Origin: Trichobilharzia regenti
Lineage: Eukaryota > Platyhelminthes > Trematoda > Strigeidida > Schistosomatidae
Assembly (NCBI GenBank): GCA_944472135.2
Contig: OX235263.1
Coordinates: forward strand, 28,883,379-28,947,378
Length of the DNA: 64,000 nucleotides
Direction of reading: 5' to 3'
Position numbers and translations under genes: made by a program
The notes under the pieces: model-generated
Seen by the model: only the letters and a program-made list of their open reading frames with translations
Told to the model about the DNA's origin: nothing
Databases searched by the model: none
Shown here: piece after piece, positions 57,405 to 64,000 of the stretch
How the letters are laid out: each line of letters begins with the position of its first letter
Numbering within the stretch: position 1 is the stretch's first letter

Positions 57405-60200
57405 ATGTGTCCTAATCGTATTATATATAATCGCGCATTTTTAAAATCATTACAACCTACCGCGTTGTGTCATCCACAAAAATTGAGAAAAAAGCATCAC
57501 TGTGGCTGGCAGCGTGCACTGAAACGTACACAAATTAATCAAATGACTGTTCCTGAACTCGTTAGCACTAATTGTAGATCCCTGTCCAACAAAATGGATT
57601 ACCTTCAATCCCTAATGTATTCCAATGTTTATCGAAATGCTGGCGTTTTAGCAATACAAGAGACTTGGCTGCACCAGCATTATGATGATAATCTAATTTC
57701 AATAAATGGATATAAAGTTTTTCGCCAAGATAGAAATAGTTCCAAGAAAAAATATGGAGGAGGGGTAGCCACATATATAAACACAAATTGGTCTACATCA
57801 AATCACGTTTGCTTCAATTATTCTAATGACAATATAGATTGCATAACCGTCAGGTGTCGCCCAAAACACTTAAGTAAATATTCTTATATATACATAACAA
57901 ATATTTACATAACACCCAATTGTAGCCTTTCTAATATAGTTATGTTTGCAGATGAGTTTACTGAATTCGCTGCTCCTGCATTCGGAAACTCGTTGTCTAT
58001 AGTCTGTGGTGATTTTAATTTATGTGATCACAGCTTTCTTACTTCGCTTGGTCATGAGAATCTAGTCAAGTTTAATACACGTCTGGACAAATCACTAGAC
58101 CTGGTTTTCATAAATGACCGTGATGTATATGAAACCCGAAGGAGAGCTCCTTTGCTAAATTCTGACCACTGCATTATTCGTATTTTACCGAAAGTGTACG
58201 GCAAGTTACAACGAAAATTGTTTAGTCATTTAACAAAGAAGATACATGAACGTTCATATTCCCATGACAACATTCTAGCATTAAGAAGCATGTTGCATGA
58301 TACCAACTGGGAACTGTTTACTGACGATAAGTTGGATGCTACTGTCTCTAATATAACCGATTATCTGAAGTTTTGTTTGGATATTTGCTGTCCTTATGAA
58401 ACACTGTTTTCGAGATTTGACAGAATCTCTTCTGTGCAACTGAAAAAACTTAGAAGACAAAAAGAGAAGTTGTATAAGAATTGTGATAATACTGGTGTCC
58501 GTAAAATAAACACCCTTATAAAAATTGAAATAGAAAGGTTGAACAGACTATATAATGAAAAATTTTTATCATGTAAAAATCCTTCAAACATTTGGAAACT
58601 TTTCAATAAACTAACAAGTAAAAAACAAATGTCCGTTGATGCTTATTCTGATGTTAATGCTTTAAACAAATCATTTATCAAGAAACAAATTAATATGGTT
58701 GTACCTGATGTACCTAGTCAAGAAAATGGTCATTTTCAGGGTTTTGAAGAAAAGGATGTACTATTATGTTTGAAGTCATTAAATCCAACACACAGCCTTG
58801 GTCCAGATGGTGTACCAAGCATTCTTCTCCAAAAGTGTGCAGACATCTTGTGTCATCCTCTTACTCAAATCTTTAACGCATCATTTAAGAGGGAAACGGT
58901 ACCTGCTGACTGGAAAGAAATCAAGGTTGTACCTGTACAGAAATCATCTTCTGGAGCAGGTATAAAATTTAGACCAGTCGCTATAACATCTCCTTTTTTG
59001 AAAACTATGGAGAAACTTCTTTTGAATATTCTTAAACCTTCTTTAAAAGCTTTTAGTGACCCTAAGCAGTTTGCTTATAAGTGTGGAAGAAGTACATTAG
59101 ATGCAGCCATTGTACTACACCACAATATTGTTTCCTGCCTTGATAAGGGCGCTAAGTTCGTTCGAACAGCTTTCTTAGACTATACTGCAGCTTTCGACTC
59201 TGTTCCTAGGACACTTTTATTAGGAAAGATGATTTCAGCACAAACAGAGTCCTGGGCAACTAGATGGCTGTCTTCTTATTTTAAGGATAGGAAACAGCAT
59301 ACTGTTTTGGCTGGAAAGCGCTCCACTTCCCAGCTAACTGAAAGTGGTGTGCCTCAAGGTGCAGTACTTTCTCCATTTCTTTTCTCTTTCTTTCTGCATG
59401 ACCTTCCGAACTCACCCAAAGTTAACTTCATTAAGTATGCTGATGACCTGACCGTTTCTGTCCCTGTAGTTTCCACATCGGATTGTTCCTATATGAATGG
59501 CTTCCTAGCTGAAGTTAAGGATTGGTCTGGCTCAAATGGTCTTAAACTAAATCCAACTAAATGTAACACTGTTGATTTCAGCTTGAGAAGTGAAAAAGAC
59601 ATGCATGGATTGATTCAATCTCATGATTGTTGTAATATTGATGGTACCATGATTGAGAGTAAGTCAAGTGTTTCTTATCTTGGCATTAGTTTCTCGTCAA
59701 ATCTTTGCTGGTCGTCTCATATTCTTATAGTTTCTAAGAAAGTTTTCCGTCTGACTTATTACATAAAGAAGTTGAGACACTCAGGTATAACTCAATCTCT
59801 TATCATACAATTTATTAATTCATGTGTTTTGCCCATCATTCTTTATTGTTCTCCATTATTCTTCCCTGGGCTACTCAAGAAAGATCATATAATACTACGA
59901 AGAACATTGAGGGCTGTAAGTAGGGTCAGTGCTATCCCTTTGACTGAACTAAATGACACTGTTGTCAATAGGCATATGAATTCTTGTAAACACTTAGCTA
60001 AAGTTATCTTATCTGATAGTGAACATCCTCTTTATTCACAATTGTTTCCTTGTATCTCTTCGGGTAAGACCAGAAGAAATTTTATAAACATTTATGCTCG
60101 TACTACAAAATATAAAAATTCGACCGTTCCATATTTGGCACGAGTATTGTGTGAAGAGACAAATATCAGAAAAGAACTTTTACAACTTTTGAATCAGTAA
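57405..60200 (+). CDS. Endonuclease-reverse transcriptase of a CR1/Jockey-like LINE, uninterrupted
   Basis: 931 residues. The N-terminal third is an APE-type endonuclease: STNCRSLSNK (Asn56), AIQETWL (Glu86), YGGGVATYI, CGDFNLCDH (Asp203, Asn205) and NSDHCIIR (Asp254, His255), i.e. the expected catalytic series. The RT follows: SLGPDGVPS (about 464-472), RPVAITSPFLKTMEK, FLDYTAAFDSVPR (motif A Asp592 and Asp598), GVPQGAVLSPFLFSFFLHDL and KYADDLTVSVP (YADD 678-681), then a C-terminal domain ending TKYKNSTVPYLARVLC. It nicks target DNA and copies the element RNA there (target-primed reverse transcription). All key residues seen are present and no frameshift or stop interrupts it. A start at ATG 57405 fits, though the first 50 residues have no recognised domain. 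Confidence 0.92.
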   Translation: MCPNRIIYNRAFLKSLQPTALCHPQKLRKKHHCGWQRALKRTQINQMTVPELVSTNCRSLSNKMDYLQSLMYSNVYRNAGVLAIQETWLHQHYDDNLISINGYKVFRQDRNSSKKKYGGGVATYINTNWSTSNHVCFNYSNDNIDCITVRCRPKHLSKYSYIYITNIYITPNCSLSNIVMFADEFTEFAAPAFGNSLSIVCGDFNLCDHSFLTSLGHENLVKFNTRLDKSLDLVFINDRDVYETRRRAPLLNSDHCIIRILPKVYGKLQRKLFSHLTKKIHERSYSHDNILALRSMLHDTNWELFTDDKLDATVSNITDYLKFCLDICCPYETLFSRFDRISSVQLKKLRRQKEKLYKNCDNTGVRKINTLIKIEIERLNRLYNEKFLSCKNPSNIWKLFNKLTSKKQMSVDAYSDVNALNKSFIKKQINMVVPDVPSQENGHFQGFEEKDVLLCLKSLNPTHSLGPDGVPSILLQKCADILCHPLTQIFNASFKRETVPADWKEIKVVPVQKSSSGAGIKFRPVAITSPFLKTMEKLLLNILKPSLKAFSDPKQFAYKCGRSTLDAAIVLHHNIVSCLDKGAKFVRTAFLDYTAAFDSVPRTLLLGKMISAQTESWATRWLSSYFKDRKQHTVLAGKRSTSQLTESGVPQGAVLSPFLFSFFLHDLPNSPKVNFIKYADDLTVSVPVVSTSDCSYMNGFLAEVKDWSGSNGLKLNPTKCNTVDFSLRSEKDMHGLIQSHDCCNIDGTMIESKSSVSYLGISFSSNLCWSSHILIVSKKVFRLTYYIKKLRHSGITQSLIIQFINSCVLPIILYCSPLFFPGLLKKDHIILRRTLRAVSRVSAIPLTELNDTVVNRHMNSCKHLAKVILSDSEHPLYSQLFPCISSGKTRRNFINIYARTTKYKNSTVPYLARVLCEETNIRKELLQLLNQ

Positions 60201-60464
60201 CTAAACTATAAAATGTAATGATGCATATTAATGCAAGTGTTATTTGTTATATTATTTATTTATTATTCACTATGACCTAGAAATGGTATGATTTTGTTGG
60301 GTTTTTTATTTTTATTTATTTTTTTATTATTTTTTCCTATTAACTATCAATATTTTAACATTTTATATATTTATATAATTATAAACAGAGCTAAACCATT
60401 GCAATATGTAAAAGAAACGCTGAAAATTCCATGCTGTAAATTGTTATTGTTGTGGAATAAAGTG

Positions 60465-60501
<37 letters not shown>
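60465..60501. repeat. (ATT)n tail of the LINE
   Basis: About 12 uninterrupted ATT units immediately after GGAATAAAGTG. Shorter ATT tails end the related copies at 14.2, 17.6 and 44.3 kb. Confidence 0.95.
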
Positions 60502-60502
<1 letters not shown>

Positions 60503-60727
60503 AAGGACATTTGTGCCAACTATTTATGTATACTCTTTAATTACAGGTTGTATTTGGTACTGTCAAAGATTGAGTGTATTCACTCCTACAGGCTATTTGA
60601 ATACATTTTAGAATTGAGAGATTTCAGCCTAAGAATTGACAGCTATACATCGATTCACTCCTGGCAAATTCAAGATCATTCAGCAAAAATAGAACTGTTT
60701 CAAATATTCCGGTGTCAGTTTGCAGGG

Positions 60728-61262
60728 GCTTGATTGGTTTCAAGACTGATCACGAAGTGACTTCATTTAGAGAACCATTGAAAATCTGGGAGTAGTGAAC
60801 AACTGTCTGTTCACAAGCGACTTGCCCTGTTCAGGTCGGTAGTTACCTGGAGTTCTAGTCAGAAGTCGTGACTGGTAGGGTGCAGCAGGTCGGGTGTGAG
60901 GACAAATACTCGCCGAAGACATTGGCTACTGGTAGCGCTATGTCGTGAATTGTCAGATGTTAGAATTCATAGGCTGGCCATTGGGTCGGGTCCCAGTGGC
61001 TTAATGGTCTGCGAACTCACCTTGTAATCATAGGGTCTTGGGTTCGAAACCCAGTGTGTGCGCACTGTGAAGAGTCTCGAGCTAGGACGAAACAAATGTC
61101 TAGTACTTCCAGGTATTCCTTAAACTGCTGTTTTGTTCCAGTTTATGGCTCTTCAGCTAAATGTATCCATGACTCCACCAGTGACTTTGAACCAGGACCT
61201 TCAGGTTACAAGGCAAATTGGTTGACCATTTGATCATTAGAGCAGAATCCAATGAGTCGTCA
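60728..61262 (+). repeat. Family H foldback repeat, long-interior copy
   Basis: Left arm (TTGATTGGTTTCAAGACTGA, GAGAACCATTGAAAATCTGG), long interior (TTCTAGTCAGAAGTCGTGAC, GAATTGTCAGATGTTAGAAT), tRNA-like part (CCAGTGGCTTAATGGTCTGC, GGGTTCGAAACCCAG), then GAGCTAGGACGAAACAAATG and a further piece of a second copy in reverse orientation to 61260. Confidence 0.78.
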
Positions 61263-61654
61263 GTTCTAATATCTACCGTATTAGTTTGTTTATTAAATGT
61301 ATCACACAGTGAAACAGTATTGTATACTGGATGACGTTTCTAACAAACAAACTAATATGGAATTACTTACTACCACAGTGCCCAAGTTTTACACATATAT
61401 TAACTAACATCTACCGGTTCGCGATATATAACGCGACCGCTGGCCACTGTGATTTGTGAGTATCTGTCCTCGCGCTCAGCATGGTATAAGTCAGTGATCA
61501 CAGATTTTCACTAAAACTTCAAGCAATTTCAGCCCATAGTTGGTCACTAATATTTTAATCCGATGAATGTTTACGCTTTATTTTGATTCCAACAAAATAA
61601 CTTTGTATTGTATTCCATTTCTCACTTAAAAGAAGAATATATTTATTCAAGTGT

Positions 61655-62045
61655 TGGTTTGTAGGGATTTGATTAATTTCAAGATTTCATCATGAGCTGA
61701 CATTGGTTAAAGAACCATTGGAAAATCTGGGGGTATTGCACAACTGTTTCCTCCTGATTTGTGACTCTTCATCAGTACGCACCCACCACTAAGGTTCGAA
61801 CCCAGGACCTTCCGGTTACAAGGCGAGCTTGTATACCATTAAGCCACTGGGACCCGTTCCAATGGTCCTTGAATTCTAACTTCTGCCAGTTCACGACATA
61901 GCGCGACCACTAGCCAATGTCTTCGGCGAGTATTTGTCCTCACACCTGACCCGCTGCACCCTACCAGTCACGACTTCCCACTGGAACCCAGGTAACTGCC
62001 TACCTGAATAGGGCCAGTCACCAGTGAGCATCTCATTGGTATCCA
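61655..62045 (-). repeat. Family H repeat, half element with interior in reverse
   Basis: Arm TTTCATCATGAGCTGACATT and GAACCATTGGAAAATCTGGG, GACTCTTCATCAGTACGCAC, tRNA-like part in reverse (GGTTCGAACCCAGGACCTTC, CATTAAGCCACTGGGACCC), then the long interior in reverse to about 61990. The second arm is missing; a further complete copy starts next to it. Confidence 0.78.
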
Positions 62046-62052
62046 AGTGTTG

Positions 62053-62352
62053 GTTTGTAGGGATTTGATTGGTTTCAGGATTTCATCATGAGCTGACATT
62101 GGTTAGAGAACCATTGGAAAACCAGCTGGGAGTACTGGACAGCTGTTTTGTCCTAGTTTGGGACTCCAGTGGCTTAATGGTCTACGAGCTAGCTCGCCTT
62201 GTAACCAGAAGGTTCTGGGTTCGAACCCATGTGGGTGCGTACTGATGAAGAGTCCCAAACTAGGACGAAACAGCTGGCTGTCCAGTACTCCCAGGTGGGT
62301 TTTCCAATGGTTCTCTAACTAATGTCAGCTCATGATGAAATCCTGAAATATA
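62053..62352 (+). repeat. Family H foldback repeat, best-preserved copy
   Basis: Left arm 62053-62165 and right arm 62252-62345 are reverse complements (CAGGATTTCATCATGAGCTG, GAGAACCATTGGAAAACC, GGGAGTACTGGACAGCTG, TCCTAGTTTGGGACTC). The interior carries a tRNA-like segment with A-box-like GTGGCTTAATGGTCTACGAG and B-box-like GGGTTCGAACCC. Confidence 0.9.
62242..62282 (+). ncRNA. Hammerhead-ribozyme-like core in family H (probably inactive)
   Basis: CTGATGA at 62242-62248, a possible stem II GTCC/GGAC (62252-62255 with 62263-62266), GAAAC at 62267-62271, a possible stem III ACAGC/GCTGT (62270-62274 with 62277-62281) and a GTC cleavage triplet at 62280-62282. Order and spacing follow the type I hammerhead of the schistosome Sm-alpha repeat, except for three extra bases (AGA) between CTGATGA and stem II. 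Stem I pairing is weak. Activity is therefore doubtful. Confidence 0.45.
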
Positions 62353-63158
62353 TTTATTGTTCTCACAGACATTTCATTATTTCAAAGGGTAACTGTTTAT
62401 TTTTTTAAAGTCTTCTAGGGGAGTATTTGGAGAAATGTATATGCATATTCTATGTACATATCGTAAAACTGATTTCTTATAAGTCTAAACAAAGGCAGTA
62501 AATTGTAAATATTAGTAATATAGGATATCATGCTTCACAAAAGTACTTGTTATAAATTCGTTGCTAGTCAACTAAGGGGTTGCTGACAATACTGATTCAT
62601 GCGAAAGAAGCTTCGAATGTAAACTGATTTCAATTATGAAAACATAGAAATCAGTAGTAACAATGCTTTCGTTTATTTTTGCACTTCTCATCCGTCCAAA
62701 TTCTTAACTTTCTATGAATTCTTACCCACTTCAACCTTTTGGGCATTAGTGACTTCATATCATCTTATGGACACTGTTTTGGAGATTTTAATAGTCCAAA
62801 TATTTTGTGTTTTGACAAAAACATGTTCTAGTGTGATCACACTAGAGTAGCGTGAATAAGCGACTACTCGTATTCAAATTAGTGGCTTAAATGCTTTTGT
62901 AACACTTGTAATGCCATGTATACTTAAGCAGTGAAAATAAAGACCCTCTTAGAATTCGTTCACATCAGATGGTGGATAACTATTGGTCATCAGGAGTTCA
63001 GACTCAATAAGCTATGAGATATACTTAGAGAAAGTTTAGACTTATTTACACTTGGCATTAAAACATATTTACAGGATCAAAAATATCAAAATTCCTCTTA
63101 GAATTTAGATCTGGGTCACTCGATGATGAAGTTATACTTTTCAACTATTGGTTTTTTA
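62353..63158. other. Unannotated stretch
   Basis: AT-rich, no gene or element recognised. Confidence 0.4.
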
Positions 63159-63159
63159 C

Positions 63160-63265
63160 GGATTTTGTTTGATTGCATAGAGGATTTCATCATGAGCTAA
63201 CACCAGTGGTTCTCTAACTGATGTCAACTCCATGTCAACTCCTCCATACAATCAAAGTTATAGTT
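63160..63265. repeat. Family H remnant (two outer arms fused)
   Basis: GGATTTCATCATGAGCTAAC directly followed by CACCAGTGGTTCTCTAACTG and GATGTCAACTCC. Only the arm ends are left, the whole middle having been lost. Confidence 0.7.
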
Positions 63266-63311
63266 TTACTAATGAACCACTCATGCTACGTTATGTAGTT
63301 ATTATCAGAGA

Positions 63312-63515
63312 ATGGTGCTGGCTGGAGGCTTGAAGATTCTGTAGCAGTGCTTAATTTTAGAGGATGAGGTTCCCAGCCACATGCCCAACCTTCGATCTTT
63401 ACCGGTCTTATTACTGAATAAGTGAAGTGAAGGAGTGCGTCCAGTGGCCGGGGATCGAACCCCGGACCATGTGCATGGTCAACGAGCATGCTAACCGCTG
63501 TGCCACCAACACACT
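63312..63515 (-). mobile_element. SINE-R, 3'-truncated copy
   Basis: Minus strand: GTGTTGGTGGCACAGCGGTT, B-box-like GGGGTTCGATCCCCGGCC, GACGCACTCCTTCACTTCAC, GGTTGGGCATGTGGCTGGGA and AGAATCTTCAAGCCTCCAGC. It stops before the GAAGCCCTATGTTCC tail. Confidence 0.8.
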
Positions 63516-63591
63516 CGCTGGCTGATTAGTAATAGTTAATCAGCGACGAATGGGCAAAATTTTTCACTTTTGCCAACTAATTAAGATGCAG

Positions 63592-63735
63592 AGAATCACC
63601 TATATCTATGGTCGGCCTGCGAAATTTGGGCTACCGATATCCATGCTGAAAATTCCATACTTGTACCGAAAATACAGTGTGGAATCAAGCTGTAATCAAA
63701 AATATCAAAAACAAAATATTAAAATATATATTTAG
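63592..63735 (+). mobile_element. SINE-C, 5'-truncated copy
   Basis: TATCTATGGTCGGCCTGCGA, TTTGGGCTACCGATATCCAT, then the CR1-type tail ATGCTGAAAATTCCATACTT / ACAGTGTGGAATCAAGCTG and an A-rich end. The tRNA-like head is missing. Confidence 0.8.
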
Positions 63736-64000
63736 ATTTATATCAGCACTGCAAGTTTCATAAACTGATAATTAGCTTTATTTTCACATAAACTGACTCA
63801 GTTTTCTGTGTGTTTGGTATTCTCTGGAAATTTTGGATTTTTCTGGAGGTTTATTGATCAATTTGGAATATTTAGAAGGGGAAATTACAGCATCGCATTC
63901 AGATATTTAAAAATCATCTTCATTATTTACATTTTGTGACTCTTAACCTGCTTCATTTAACTCAAGCTAACCTTACAGAACAGCTATTTTCGCCATTCCG
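63736..64000. other. Window end, nothing recognised
   Basis: AT-rich sequence without a motif. Confidence 0.4.

Larger units (their letters stand above)
57239..60501 (+). mobile_element. CR1/Jockey-like LINE with an intact ORF (possibly full at the ORF2 level)
   Basis: A 5' leader of about 165 nt, one long ORF (57405-60200), a 3' UTR of about 265 nt containing CGCTGAAAATTCCATGCTG and GTGGAATAAAGTG, and a tail of about 12 ATT units (60465-60501). No ORF1 is visible upstream, so the element is either 5'-truncated just before the ORF or a single-ORF type. I found no clear target site duplication. The perfect reading frame and uniform ATT tail suggest a young insertion. Confidence 0.88.

Noticed and set aside
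1..64000. CRISPR arrays, bacterial operons or phage-like modules
   Set aside because: Introns with GT..AG boundaries, LINEs, SINEs and microsatellites show a eukaryotic genome; no spaced direct-repeat array is present.

Overview
This is an AT-rich, intron- and repeat-laden metazoan window. The one host gene is a CDC25 dual-specificity phosphatase. The repeats are of the kind known from blood flukes: RTE- and CR1/Jockey-type LINEs, Penelope-like GIY-YIG endonuclease pieces, and a hammerhead-like foldback repeat resembling the Schistosoma Sm-alpha motif. I infer a digenean trematode, most likely Schistosoma. The sequence alone does not fix the species.

Region 1 (1-8.2 kb, + strand): seven phase-consistent exons of a CDC25 (M-phase inducer phosphatase) gene. 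The N-terminal regulatory part lies in exons at 520-662, 775-916 and 960-1679. The catalytic rhodanese domain with its HC(X5)R loop lies in 3139-3770, 5448-5565 and the start of 5649-5964. A long C-terminal tail ends in 7622-8211. The spliced model is 2661 nt (886 codons plus stop). Its introns hold LINE remnants and a (TA)n tract.

Region 2 (8.2-64 kb): no further convincing host gene. It is a graveyard of mobile elements. I distinguish: RTE-A (SR2-like architecture), with a nearly full-length dead copy at 36.1-39.4 kb (-), a degenerate copy at 26.5-29.2 kb, an internally deleted copy at 29.3-30.1 kb and several fragments; RTE-B (a second RT family), at 9.1, 10.6, 12.1, 23.4-25.2 and 55.2 kb; CR1/Jockey-like elements, with one copy at 57.4-60.5 kb carrying an uninterrupted 931-residue endonuclease-reverse transcriptase ORF and four dead relatives at 14.2, 17.6, 44.3 and 49.4 kb; Penelope-like (PLE) pieces at 32.7-33.7 kb and a near-perfect foldback at 48.0-49.1 kb; two SINE types that share a tRNA-like head but end in tails matching two different LINEs; and a foldback tRNA-like/hammerhead-like repeat (family H) in about eleven places.

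The most interesting structures are the 484-bp PLE palindrome (75-nt loop, about 2 mismatches seen, flanked by a 12-bp direct repeat with a 32-nt extension), the similar RTE-B foldback, the one-head/two-tails SINE system, family H with an almost complete but altered hammerhead core, and an acidic insertion of about 90 residues inside the CDC25 catalytic domain. All calls are by eye; no alignment or database search was run.
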